A stretch of 64,000 nucleotides of DNA from Streptomyces sp. Tue 6430 (GTDB taxonomy: Bacteria > Actinomycetota > Actinomycetes > Streptomycetales > Streptomycetaceae), in contig JAKGSH010000005.1 of NCBI GenBank assembly GCA_021568835.1, positions 57,192 through 121,191 of the forward strand, given 5' to 3'. Made by a program: the position numbers and the translations under genes. Shown in pieces: positions 44,670 to 56,178 of this stretch. Positions within the stretch are counted from its first letter, which is position 1. Each line of letters opens with the position of its first letter. A model generated the notes under the pieces. The model saw only the letters and a program-made list of their open reading frames with translations, had not been told where the DNA came from and searched no databases.

Positions 44670-46854
44670 GCACCGGAGACTTCCGGCTGCCGAGCGCATG
44701 GCGGTGCGCGGCCGCCGACGGGCCGGTCCCGCGCACGGCCGAGGTGGGATACGCGGACCTCGTGCCCGCGCTGGACGCACTGGCAGCCGCCGCTCGCGTC
44801 GACACGCTCGCCGTCGTGGTTGCCGCGCACGCCAAGGTGCTGAACTCCCTGGTCGAGGAGGCGGTCTTCCGTACCGACGTCCTGCCGCCCGGTGACAGTG
44901 CGGGTGCGCGCTCCCTGGAGATACGACCGGGCGGCGCGCGCACCTGGCGCGAGCTGGCCGAACAGACCGGAACCGCCTTGCACGCGCTGCAGCCGGTGCC
45001 GACGACGGCGCCCGCCGCGGACGACGACCGCTCGCCGCGAGCCGACCGCGTCCTCTTGGCCGTCGACGGCGCCGCGCCCGACACGGTCCCCGGCGGCGCC
45101 TCCGGGACGCCCCCCGGCAGCGGGCGGTACGGACTGTGTGTCGGCGTGCGCGAGAGCACGCTGATCCTGCGCGCCGCGGGCCACCTCGACGCCGCCGGCC
45201 TCGACCGGCTGGCGGTGATGTACCGGCGCGTCCTCGAAGCGATGGCGGCGGCGCCCGAGGCGGACGCGGCGACCGCCGTGCTGCCGGACGGCGAGCGTGA
45301 GGCCGTGCTGCGGCGATGGGCCGTGGGACGCACCGTCACCTGGGAGCCCGCCGGGGTGCTCGAACTCTTCAGGCAGCAGGCCGCGCGGACACCCGACGCG
45401 CCGGCCGTTCGCGCGAGCGGCCGCACCCTCAGCTACCGCGAACTGGACGAGTGCTCCACCCGCCTCGCACACCACCTGCTCGCCCGCGGCGCCCGCCCCG
45501 AAGCACTCGTCGGAGTCAGCCTGCGCCGCGGCCCGGATCTGCTGCCGGCCCTGCTGGCGGTCTGGAAGACCGGCGCGGCGTATCTGCCGCTCGATGTGGA
45601 CCTGCCCGTACAGCGGCTGCGCCACATGGTCGCCGCCGCGGGCTGCGCCCTCATGGTCACCCGCTCCGAACACCTCGACGCACTCGGTCCGTTCGACCAG
45701 GGCGAGTGCGTTCTGCTGGACCGGGAGCGCGCGGCGATCGACGCGGTCGAACCGACCCCCCTCGACGTCCCCGTCGGTCCGGCGCACCTGGCCTATGTCA
45801 TCTACACCTCCGGATCCACCGGCGAACCCAAGGGCGTCATGGTGCACCACGGAGGCCTGGCGAACTACGTGCTCTGGACCGCCCTGGAGTACGCCGCCCG
45901 CGGCACCGGCGGCTCGCCGCACTTCAGCTCGATCGGCTTCGACCTCGGCGTCCCGAGCCTGTTCACCCCGCTGGTGGTCGGCCAGCGCGTGGACCTGCTG
46001 CCCGACCCGCTCGACACCGCCGACCTCGGCGTGCACCTGCTCGCAGGCGCGCCGTACAGCTTCATCAAGATGACCCCGGGCCACCTGCACCTGCTGAGCA
46101 CGGACCTCGAACCGGAGGAGACGCACGGCCTCGCCGGACTGGTCATCGCCGCCGGAGACGCGTTTCCGGCGGACCTGGCCAGGCGGTGGGGCGAACTGGT
46201 CGGCCCCGGCGGCACACCGGTCGCCACGGAGTACGGCCCGACGGAGATCACCGTCGGCAACTCCGGCCAGATGGTCACACAGCTGCCGGCCGACGGGCTC
46301 GTCCCGCTCGGCCTGCCCATCCCAATACCACGATGTACGTCCTCGACGACTGCCTCGAACCGGTCCCCGAGGGCGTCCCCGGCGAGGTGTACGTGGGCGG
46401 CGCGGGCGTGGCCCGTGGGTATTTCGGCGCCCCCGCCCTCACCGCGGCACGCTTCATGCCCGACCCCTACGGAGAGCCGGGCGGCCGCCTGTACCGCACG
46501 GGTGACCGCGGCCGGTGGCGGCAGGGCCGGTTGGAGTTCTTGGGCCGCACCGACCACCAGGTGAAGATCCGCGGCCATCGTGTCGAGCCGGGTGAGGTCC
46601 GGGCCGCGCTGCTGCGCCGCCCGGACGTCGGCGAGGCCGTGGTGACCGCGTGTGTGACGCGGTCCGGCTCGCAGCGGCTGGCCGCGTTCGTCGTCCCCGC
46701 CGCGGGGTGCGGCCTCGACCCCTCCCGGATCCGCTCCGAACTGGCCGGTGACCTGCCCGAGTACATGGTCCCCGCGGAGATCCTCGGCGTCGAGGAGATC
46801 CCGCTGACCGCCAACGGCAAGGTCGACACCCGGTCGCTGCAGACCCGGCTGTGA
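44666..46854 (+). CDS. NRPS free-standing adenylation enzyme with vestigial C-domain lobe
   Basis: GTG at 44666. The first about 210 residues resemble the C-terminal lobe of a condensation domain (DTLAVVVAAHAKVLNSLVEE) without the HHxxxDG half. The A domain follows: LTFSYRELD-like TLSYRELDECSTRLAHHL, YTSGSTGEPKGVMV (A3), EYGPTEITVGN (A5), YRTGDRGRW (A7), HQVKIRGHRVEPGEV (A8) and LTANGKVDTRSL (A10). A frameshift lies near 46325. By-eye specificity code: D-L-P-K-I-A-E-V-G-K, matching 7 of 10 positions of the Asn code DLTKLGEVGK. No carrier domain is attached, so it must charge a PCP in trans. MbtH follows 43 bases downstream. Confidence 0.85.
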
Positions 46855-46897
46855 CGTTCCCACCCACGAGATCGAAGATGACAGAAAGCGGGACCCG

Positions 46898-47119
46898 GTG
46901 AGTGATACGGCCGCGGACAAGATGTACCGAGTAGTCGTCAACCGCGAGGAGCAGTACTCGATCTGGGACGCCCACCGCCGGCCGCCGGCGGGCTGGCGGC
47001 CCAGCGGGTTCACCGGCGGCAGGCAGCAGTGCCTGGACCACATCGCGGAGATCTGGACGGACATGCGCCCGCTCAGCATCCGCGGTGAACAGCCTCCCGC
47101 GCCGACCGGGACGAGGTAG
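46898..47119 (+). CDS. mbtH: MbtH-like NRPS accessory protein
   Basis: 73 residues from a GTG at 46898. YRVVVNREEQYSIWDAHRRPPAGWR carries the MbtH signature N-x-E-x-Q-Y-S-x-W, followed by Pro-x-G-W. LDHIAEIWTDMRPLS is the C-terminal helix. It binds and stabilises adenylation domains; both neighbouring A domains are possible clients. Four bases separate it from the next NRPS gene. Confidence 0.95.
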   Translation: MSDTAADKMYRVVVNREEQYSIWDAHRRPPAGWRPSGFTGGRQQCLDHIAEIWTDMRPLSIRGEQPPAPTGTR

Positions 47120-47122
47120 CCG

Positions 47123-50100
47123 ATGACCCCCCTGCTGCCCGACCTCTTCCTCGACCGGGCCCGCGCACATCCCGAGGCGCCCGCGGTCGTGCACGGCACC
47201 GACGAGGTCTCCTACCGGGAGCTGGCACGCTCGGCCCGCCGTGTCAGCGGCGCGCTCACCGGACTCGGCGTCCGGAACGAATCGGTGGTCGCCGTGATGA
47301 TGGCACCGGGCCCCGACCTGGTCGCGACCCTGCTCGGCATCTGGCTGGCCGGCGGCTGCTACCTGCCGCTCGATCCCTTCGCCCCGCCGCCCGGCTGCGG
47401 CAGACGGTGGAAGCCGCCGGCGCCCTCTTGGCCGTGATGGACGAGCCGTGGCCCGCGCGAGGAGCGGATCTCTCACCGCCGACCGTCGTGCACCAGGTCG
47501 ATCGGCTCATGGCGGCGGGGGACCCGGACACCCCGGTGCGCGCCTGCGACGCGCGTCGGGCCGCCTATATGATTTTCACCTCCGGTTCCACGGGAGCCCC
47601 CAAGGGCGTCGTCATCGAGCACGCGGGCATCGCCAACCGGGTGCTGTGGGGGGTGCGGGCCCTGGGCCTGACCCCGGACGACAGGGTGCTGCAGAAGACC
47701 CCCTCACCTTCGACGCGGCCGGCTGGGAGATCTTCGGCCCGCTGGTCTGCGGGGCGCCGGTCGTCTTCGGGCGGCCCGACGCCGGACGCGACCCGGCGGA
47801 GCTTCTCGCCTCGGTCCGCGAGCAGGAGGCCACCGTGGTACAGGTCGTCCCCACGATGCTGCGGCTGCTGGCCGCGGTACCCGACCTGGCCTCCTGCAAG
47901 ACCCTGCGCACGATCTGCTCCGCGGGGGAGCCGCTCAACGCCGAACTGTGCCGCCGGGTGCTCGACCGGGTCGATGTGGAGATCTGGAACACCTACGGCC
48001 CCACCGAGTGCTCCATCGACGTGCTGGCGCACCACTTCGACCCCGCCCAGCTCACCGGCCCCGTACCGATCGGCCGGCCCATCGACAACACCCGGGTGAC
48101 GCTGCTGCCCGCCGACGGGCCGACCGGCGACGACGCACCGTTCGAGCTGTTCCTGTGCGGTCCGGGAGTCGCCCGTGGATACCACGGGGACGCGGCACGC
48201 ACCGCGGAACGCTTCCTGCCCGACACCGACGGCCCGCCCGGCGCCCGGATGTTCCGTACCGGCGACCTCGTACGCCGCCGTCCGGACGGGGCTCTGGAGT
48301 TCCTCGGCCGGGTCGACGACCAGGTGAAGATCAACGGTGTACGCGTCGAACCCGGCGAGGTCGAGGCGGCGCTCGAGGCCCATCCCGAGGTCGTCGAGGC
48401 GGTCGTACGGGCGGTCGACGGGCCCGACGGCCCCGACGGTCCCCGGCGGCTCGCCGCCTGGGCGGTCACCGGACGGCCCGGCGCGGCCGAGCGGCTGACG
48501 GACTATCTGCGCGACCGGCTGCCGCCCGCCCTCGTCCCCGTCGTCGTCGAGATCGACACCCTGCCCAGGACCGGCAGCGGCAAGACCGACCGCACACGGC
48601 TGCCGCAACCCGACTGGTCCGGCGTGCCCGGCGGCACCCGCACGCCGCGGACCGCCGAGGAACGCATCGTGCTCGCGGCCTGGCGGCAACTGCTGGACAC
48701 CGACGAGATCGGTCCTGACGACGACTTCTTCCGGCTCGGCGGCCACTCACTGCAGCTCACCCGGCTGACCGCCCTGCTCGGCCGGGCCTCGGGGCTCGCC
48801 GTCACCCTGCGCGACCTGCACTCCGCGCCGACCGTGCGGCAGCAGGCCGCCCTCCTGGGCAGGGCCTCGAAGGCGCAGCCGATCGCACCGCTGCCGCCCG
48901 GGGCACGACTCCCGCTGTCCCACGCGCAGGAGCGGTTCTGGGTGCTCGACCGGATCAATCCGGGCAGCCGCGAATACCTGCTGCCGATCCTCGTCTGGCT
49001 CCCCTCCGACATCCCCGCGCCCGTGGTGGAGGACGCGCTGACGCAGTTGGTGCGACGGCACGAGGTGCTGCGCACCCGCTACGAGATGGACGCTCAGGGT
49101 CTGGCTGCGGTGGTCGAACCCCCCGGCGCCGTCTCCGTCGCGCTGCGGACGGTCGACACCACGCCCGAACGGACGGCCGGCGCACTCGCCGAAGACCTGG
49201 GCAGGGGCTTCGACCTGGCGGCCGCGCCGATGCTCCGGGCCGCCCTGATCAGGGACGGCGGCCCCGAGCAGCTGCTGCTCCTGGTGTGCCACCACATCAT
49301 CGGTGACGGCTGGTCGTCCCGGCTGCTCGAACAGGAGTTGCGCGAAAGGGTCATGGCGATCCGGGAGGGTCGCGCACCGGCCGTCCCCGAGGCGGCGCTG
49401 CGCTACGTCGACGCCGTCGCCTGGATGAGGGCGCAACTGACCGAGGAACAACTGGCCGAGCAGACGGCCTACTGGCGCGAACAACTGGCCGACCTGCCCG
49501 TCCTGGAACTCCCCGCGTGCCGCGAACGCGCTGCCCACCGCAGCATCGACGGCGCCGCCGTCCTGGTGGACCTGCCCGCGCAGTCGGTCGCGCCGCTGCT
49601 CGACCTGGGCCGCCGCTGCGGGGCGACGCCGTTCGTGGTGCTGCTGACGCTCTGGACGGTCGCGCTCGCGCGGGCCGCGGACCAGTGGGACTTCGGGGTC
49701 GGCTCTCCGCACGCGGGACGCACCCGCCCGAACTGCACGACCTGGTCGGACTCTTCCTCAACACCGTCGTCCTGCGGTCCGCGCTCGCACCGGAGCTGAC
49801 CTTCACCGAGGCGGTGTCCGTCGTGGAACGCACCTGCCGGGAGGCGTTCGCCCGGCACGCCATGCCCTTCGAGGCCGTCGCCGACGCCGTCGCCCCGGCA
49901 CGCGAGCTCTCCCGAACGGCGCTGTTCCAGAACCTGTTCGCGCTGACCGGCGACGAGACCGTCGGGCAGGTCCCGCGGGACCGCGATCTCGAATTGCTCG
50001 GCCAGGCGTGGAACGTCTCACGCACCGACCTGGCGCTCACCTTGTGGCCCTACGCCGACGGACGCTACGGCGGGGTGCTGGAGTACGCCTCGGCGCTCTA

Positions 50101-50557
50101 CGGGGAAGAGGACGCTGCGGGCCTCGCCGGGTCCCTGCGCGCCCTGGCCGAACGCTTCGCAGCCGACCCGGAGACGGCGATCGGCGCGCCGGATCCGCTC
50201 GCGGACGTGCGGCAGGCCGTGCCCGGAGCCGTGTCCCCGGAGCCGGACGACGAGGCGGCGCCGCGGCCGGACGACGACACGGCCGCGCACCTCGACAGCG
50301 TCCTCGGCTACGTCCGCGACCTGCTCGCCCAGCCGGACGTGGGCCCGGATGACGACTTCATGGCTCGCGGCGGCACCTCGCTGCTCGCCGCACGCCTGCT
50401 GTGGAACATCCAGACAGCCTTCGGCGCGGAGGTCTCCATGCGGGTGTTCTTCGACCTGCCGACGGCGAGGGCACTCGCCCGGGAGATCGGCGAACAGCTC
50501 CAGCCGAGGCCGGTCGGCCCGGCCCCGCACGACGAATCGACAGAGAGGGACGCCTGA
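47123..50557 (+). CDS. NRPS protein A-PCP-C-PCP, frameshifted
   Basis: ATG at 47123. A domain: VVHGTDEVSYRELA, FTSGSTGAPKGVVI (A3), FDAAGWEIFGPLV (A4), TYGPTECSID (A5), QVKINGVRVEPGEV (A8) and PRTGSGKTDRTRL (A10). Shifts lie near 47400, 47700 and 49720. By-eye code: D-A-W-Q-C-A-T-I-D-K, sharing 7 of 10 positions with the Gln code DAWQFGLIDK. PCP1 is DDDFFRLGGHSLQL. The C domain has LVCHHIIGDGWSS, intact. PCP2 is DDDFMARGGTSLLAARL. A ureido amino acid such as beta-ureidoalanine, an isostere of Gln, fits the code and the cluster's diaminopropionate/carbamoyl genes. PCP2 has no cognate A domain in this protein. Confidence 0.88.
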
Positions 50558-53500
50558 TGTCGGCCGCCAGGGCACAGCAACCGCGGACGATCGAGTGGGG
50601 GGACCGGGCCGGGCCGCTGCCCCTGTCCTCCGGACAGCGGCAGATGTGGCTGCTGCACCAACTGGCCCCAGCCAGCCGCGCCTACCTGATGACCTGGACG
50701 CTGCGGGTCACCGGTCCGCTGCATGCGGAAGGGCTGCGTCGGTCCTGGGAGCGGCTGGCCGACCGACACGAGATCTTGCGGACGCGCTATGAGCGGTTCG
50801 GTGACACACCCTGCCAGGTCATCGACCCACCGGGCCCCTTCGCCCTGCGCTTCGTCGACCTGGCGGAGGAGCCGGCCGCGCGGCGCGAGGAGCGCGCCGG
50901 GCAGATCGCCGACTGGGAGCGGAGCCGGCCGTTCGACCTGACCGTGCAGCAACCGCTGCGCGTCACGCTGATCAGAGTCGGTGCGGAACTGCACCTCATG
51001 GTGGTCAACATCCACCACATCGCCTGCGACGAGGACTCCTACCGGATCATCGCCGCCGAACTGGAGGCGCTCTACGCGGCGGAGACGTCGGGAACGCCGT
51101 CGGCCCTCGGCGAACCGCAGGTCCAGTACGCCGACTTCGCCGCATGGGAGGCATCCCGCGACGCCGACGCCGCGCTCGGCCGCCACCTCGACCACTGGCG
51201 CAAGGCCCTCAGCGGTGTGCGGGACCTTCCCCTGCCGCTGGACCGGCCCCGTCCGGTGCGCCCCGACCGCCGGGGCGGCCTGGTCGAGATGGCGATCGCC
51301 CCCGGGACGGCCGCAGATGTCCTCGGCTTGGCGTCGGCGCACCGCGCGACCCCCTTCATGGTGCTGCTGGCGGCCTATCACGTCATGCTCGCCCGGCTCA
51401 CCGGCGTCGAGGACGTGACGGTGGGAATCCCCGTCTCGACCCGGACCCCCGACTTCGACGGACTGCTGGGCTACACCGTGAACACCGTCGCCGTCCGTTC
51501 GCGGCGCACCGTGGGCCTGACCTTCACCGATGTGGTCGCCCGGGTCAGGGAAGGCGTGTTGGACGCGTTCGACCACCGTTTCGTCCCTTTTGAACGCGTG
51601 GTCGACATGGTCAACCCGGCCCGCGGGCTCGACGGAAACCCTCTGTTCCAGGCGGCCTTCGACATGGAGGAAGCAGCCGGGGGCGGCGGCTTCCGGCTCC
51701 CAGGCCTGCTGGTCGAGCGGCTCGAGGGGGAGGCCGCACCGGACGCGAAATTCGACCTGACGCTGCACACGGCCGTTGACGCGGACGGGCGGCTCCACGC
51801 CCGGCTGGAATACGCCGCTGCGGTGCTCGACGAGAAGACGGTCCGGGTGTGGGCGGAGGAGTGGGAGGCGTTGCTGGCCACTTTGGTGAGCCGCCCCGAC
51901 GAGCCGATCCCGCCCGGCCCGGCCCGGTCCGAGGGCCCCACCCCGGACGGCACGCCGGCGCGGGTCGCACCGACCGCGCCGGCGCCGGCGCTCGTGGAGA
52001 TGATGCACCACCTCTGGACCGAGATCCTGGAGGTGGACCACCTCGGCCTCCAGGACAACTTCTTCGACGTCGGAGGCGATTCACTCCGAGCCGTCGCCCT
52101 GGCCGGCCGACTGCGCGCGAAGGGCCTGGACGTGTCGGCCACCGACGTCTTCGCACACCAGACCGTCGAGGAACTGACCGCCTGGTGCGTGGAGCAGTCG
52201 CCGTACGCGTCCGGCGGCGCCGTGCTGCCCGCCGCGGTGGCCCCCTTCGCGCTGCTGAGCCCGCAGGACCGCGCCCTCCTGCCGCCGGACGTGACGGACG
52301 CCTATCCGCTGACCGCGACCCAGCTCGGCATGATCATCGAGCTGCGGGCGCGACCCGACGTCAACACCTACCAGGACACCACGTCCTACCTGATCCACGA
52401 CGAACGCGCCCTCGACGCCGCAGCTCTGCAACGCGCGGCCCAACTGGTCGTGGACCGGCACGAGGTCCTGCGCACCAGCTTCGACCTCAACCGCTGTTCC
52501 GAACCGCTCCAACTGGTGCACCGCACCGCGCGCATCGACGTCGGCGTGACCGAGCACGGAGTCCTCGGCGCCGGCGGATGGCGCCCGGCGCTGGAGGCGT
52601 ACGCGGCCGACGAGCGCAGTTCCCCGATGGCCATCACGAGCACACCGCTGATCCGCGTCCACGCCCACACCGCCCAGGACTCCCGGGAGTGGTGGATCAC
52701 CATCACCGAGTGCCACCCGATTCTCGAAGGCTTCAGCTTCCACACGATGCTGATGGAGATCCTCGACGGCTACCGCGTGATGCGTGACGGCGGCACCCCC
52801 GCCGAGCCCGAGGCGGTGCCCTTCCGCTACGCGGACTACGTCGCCGCCGAGGCGGCGGCGCGCGAGTCCCGGGAAGACCGGGAATTCTGGCGCGCCCAGA
52901 TCGAGGGCCGCATCGGCGCCGCACTGCCCACCGCCTGGCAGGGCGACCGGTCACTCGCTCGCGAGCGCTACCAGCACACGCTGGACTTTCGCGACATCGA
53001 GGACGACCTGCGCAGGCTCGCCTCGGCGACCGGCACGTCGATGAAGGCGGTGCTGCTGGCCGCGCACCTGAAGGTGATGAGCATGGTCGTGGCGACCGAG
53101 GACTACTACACCGGCCTGGTGTGCGACGCGCGGCCCGAGGTCCCGGGCGCCGACCGTGTGCTCGGCATGTACCTGAACACCCTCCCGTTCGTCATGCCCA
53201 CCGGGGCGGGGACCTGGGGCGACCTGGTCCGGTCCGTCTACGAGGGCCTGACGGCGATCTGGCCGCACCGCGTCTTCCCGATGCAGACCATCCAGCAGGA
53301 GCTCGGGCCGGGAGGCCGACTGCTCGACGTGTTCTTCAACTATCTCGACTTCCGCCAGGTCGACACCTCGCTCGTGGACGAGGACGCGACGTACAACGAC
53401 AACGACAACGAATTCGCACTGCACGTCTTCACGATCTCGGGAGTCCTCAAGCTCAACACGACCAGTCACCGGCTCAGCCGGGAAGCCGCGGTGCGCCTCA

Positions 53501-55171
53501 CCGCGCTCTACCGGACCGTGCTCGAACGCATGGCGCTCGGCCCGGACGGCGACGCCCGCGCCGACTGCCTCCCGGCGGCGGAGCGGGCAGGGCTGATCCG
53601 CCTGGACCGCCGCGCGGAGCCGGCCCCCACGCCGGTCTCCGTCACCGGAGCCTTCGCCCTGGCCGTGGCGCGGCACCCCGACGAGATCGCGGTACGCCGC
53701 GGCGACGCCGGGTTGACCTACCGCCAACTCGACGCGCGCACCGGGGAGATCGCGCAGGGGCTGCGGGAACGCGGCGTCGGCCCCGGTGCCCTGGTCGCGC
53801 TGACGTCCGGGGACGCCCTCGACTCGGTCGCCGCGCTGCTCGCCGTCGTACGGACCGGCGCCGCCTTCACCTTCCGGCCGGATCGCGGGGACCCCGTCCC
53901 TCCTGCCGGAGCCGTGGCAGTGGGAGAGGCCGTACGAGCCGCGGGCGCCGTCGACGTCGTCGAACGGCCGGGACCGCTGCCCGTGGACATGGCGTGCGTT
54001 CTTCCCGGCGACCCGCGGACCGCGGTGTCGCACGACGAGCTGGCCCGTGCGCTCGCCGATCTGCGCGATGAGCTGGAGGCGCGCGGCGCCGGCCCGGCCA
54101 CGGGATCGGTCTGGCTGTGCCCTGGGCCGTCGGTCACCGCCGCGACCCTGCTCGACGTGCTGACGGCCCTGACCGGCGGCGGTACCGTCGTCATGACCTC
54201 CGCGCCGGTGCCCGAGGCCCTCCCCGAGATGGGTCGGCTGATCGCCACCGGGCAGGTGACGCACCTCAGGACGACGCCGCTGGTGGCACAGCGGGTCCTC
54301 GGCCGGTCCCCGCGACCGCTGACGGTCGTCCTCGGCGGCGACGTCGAGGCCGGTCCCACCCTGTCGGCCGAGCTGCGGGCCCGTGCCCGGACGATCGAGA
54401 CCGTCATGGCTGACGGCTTGATCGGACCGGTGGCGTACGACGGTGTACCGCCGCGCGGCATGGTGGTGGAAGTGGTGGACCGCCAGGACCGCCCCGTACC
54501 GGTCGGTGTGGTCGGCCGGGCACGCGTCGGCGGCACACCTGGCACCGGGGCGCCCGGCGGCGGACGGACGCGGGCGACCGGCCTCACGGCCCGGATCGGC
54601 CGCTCCGGCAGGCTGGAGCCCATGGCACCGGCCGGCCTCCACCTCACCCAGGAACTGCTGGGACTCCACCCTTCGGTGCTGGACTGCCGGGTGGTCGAGC
54701 GACTCGGCCGCCTGACGGGGTACGTACGGACGGTACCGGGGAGGATTTCTCGGCCGACCGGATCCGCCGTGCCCTGGCCGGCCGCAGGCTGCCGCGCCAT
54801 CTCATTCCCGACGTACTGATCATCGTGGACGAGTGGCCGCTGACCGGTGCCGGGACGGTCGACCTCGACCGCCTGCCGGAGCCGCCCGCCGCGGACGAGG
54901 TGACAGCCGAGCAGCCCGCCGCCCCCTGGGACGAGGGGTTCGAGGAACTGCTGCGCAGAGTGCTGCCCGACTCGGCGCACGGCGGCGGGCTCGATCCGGA
55001 TGCGCCGCTGGCCGACGCGGGCCTCGACTCGATGGCCACGGTGGGCCTCATGGTGGCCATCGAGGAGCTCTACGACCTGGTCATCCCGGACGACTTCCAG
55101 ATCGTCGACATGTTCCGCACCCCCGGATGCTGTGGGAGCAGGTCCAGGAATTCCGCGCCGAGCAGGCGTGA
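50557..55171 (+). CDS. NRPS protein C-PCP-C-A(inactive)-PCP, frameshifted near the end
   Basis: ATG overlaps the previous stop. C1 (residues about 18-450) has VNIHHIACDEDSYR, the HHxxxDx motif with Gly replaced by Glu. PCP1 has DVGGDSLRAVAL (Ser about 509). C2 has ITECHPILEGFSFH (about residue 718): one His kept, Asp replaced by Glu. Residues about 1020-1400 align with an A domain (VTGAFALAVARHPDEIAVRRG, LTYRQLDARTGEIAQGLRERGVGPG). It lacks the TSGSTGxPKG loop (VLPGDPRTAVSHDE instead) and YGPTE, so it cannot adenylate. Shifts near 54745 and 55120 lead to a final carrier domain (DAGLDSMATVGLMVAIEELYD), ending at 55171. Two carriers here must be loaded in trans. Confidence 0.85.
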
Positions 55172-55226
55172 CAACGCCGAGGGCCGGTACCGACGTCATC
55201 TCCGGTACCGGCCCTCGGCGTTGTCA
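55169..55226. terminator. Perfect 23-bp hairpin terminating the NRPS operon
   Basis: Arms 55169-55191 and 55204-55226 are exactly complementary around a 12-base loop. They begin at the TGA of the last NRPS gene. The right arm also contains a stop codon for a small minus-strand frame at 55224, so it may terminate both strands. Confidence 0.92.
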
Positions 55227-55415
55227 GCCGGCGGGCAGGAGCGGCGGGATCGGGCCGCGCGCGTCGCGCTCCGGGCGAAGGGGGGCCGGCACCACACCGG
55301 GGACGGGCACGGAGAGCCGGTCCGCGTGCCGCGGCGTATGTCTGCCGGGAGCGAGCGGAGTACGGGTAGGTCGCGTGTCGGCCTCGTGCCAGCGGTCCCT
55401 ACGCAGATTCCGCAC
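55224..55415 (-). CDS. Possible small protein converging on the NRPS terminator
   Basis: A 63-codon minus-strand frame (MRNLRRDRWHEADTRPTRT...) rich in Arg and Pro whose stop lies inside the shared hairpin. Position is the main support. The composition is also what a non-coding frame in high-G+C DNA gives, and I see no family or good ribosome-binding site. The rest of the 55227-55698 interval holds nothing I can support. Confidence 0.2.
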   Translation of the reverse strand: MRNLRRDRWHEADTRPTRTPLAPGRHTPRHADRLSVPVPGVVPAPLRPERDARGPIPPLLPAG

Positions 55416-55698
55416 GTCGTGCCAGACGGAGAGCCGGCCGTGGGAAAGGGGGGCGTGTTCCTTCGCGGACGGCTTCGTTCGTTCGCACCCCGCGCGCGTC
55501 AGTGGTGGTGATGTCGTGTGAGCCCAGGGGCGCCCGCGGGAGCGGGGCCGGGCAAGCGGGAGGCAGCTTCGACCCGTGGGCGGACAGGCAGCGAAGTTGC
55601 CTGTGCACTACCTGGACGCACCCCGCCCGCTCCAGCCACCGTGGGTGGCCCGGTCCCCGCCGAGTTTCTGGGCGACGCAGACGACAAGAGGTGCTCCC

Positions 55699-56178
55699 AT
55701 GGCCGACAAAGCGCCGGACCTCCGGCTGTTCGCGACGATTCCACCCTCCTCGGGTCCTGGCCACTGTCCGGAGGCCGTGCGGGGGGCCGCGACACGCACG
55801 GCGGCGGTGGACTTCTCCGGCGCGCTCGTCCGCTCCGACAACGACACCGTCGATCCACGGGAAGCGGCGCAGGAGGTGTCGTCGGTCGCGGAGGGCTTCC
55901 CTCCGCTGGTGGCGGGCAATGCCTCCGGCTCGACGCGGGTCGCGCGCCTGTCGGCCGCGCAGGAGTTCCCCGGCGGCCCCGAAAGCCCCTGCTGGAGGGG
56001 TCCCTTCCTCAACCACGCGACCCACTGCCCCTACCTGGCCGGCAGTCACGAGAAGGGCGCCGGCGAGATCAGGAGGTGTCTCGATGCCGGATGCGGAACG
56101 GTTGTCCCGGACGCGGCGTGCGAGGACGACGACCACGCCATGGACTCCGCGGTCTTCGACCGCGCGCTGAGCCGGTGA
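55699..56178 (+). pseudogene. Decayed luciferase-like (LLM) monooxygenase
   Basis: A 159-codon frame, ATG at 55699 with an AAGAGG site. DLRLFATIPPSS and then FSGALVRSDNDTVDPREAAQEVSS...PPLVAGN resemble the N-terminus of LLM flavin monooxygenases that start LRLFSTCPPS and continue LVYTDN-x-LVDPW-x-VAQ...PLVAVQP. The remaining about 200 residues of the barrel are missing, and residues 100-159 do not match the family. It overlaps the flavin reductase GTG (GTGA), preserving an oxygenase/reductase operon layout. Either a remnant or a very divergent small protein. Confidence 0.5.

Noticed and set aside
52951..54669. Long minus-strand frame opposite the last NRPS gene
   Set aside because: It is antisense to clear condensation and adenylation sequence and has no domain, composition or start of its own.
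22868..55171. Assignment as a viomycin/capreomycin cluster
   Set aside because: Diaminopropionate, carbamoyltransferase and VioC-like genes fit, but no capreomycidine synthase (VioD-type PLP enzyme) or beta-lysine aminomutase is present, and the butirosin-like and KASIII genes do not belong there.
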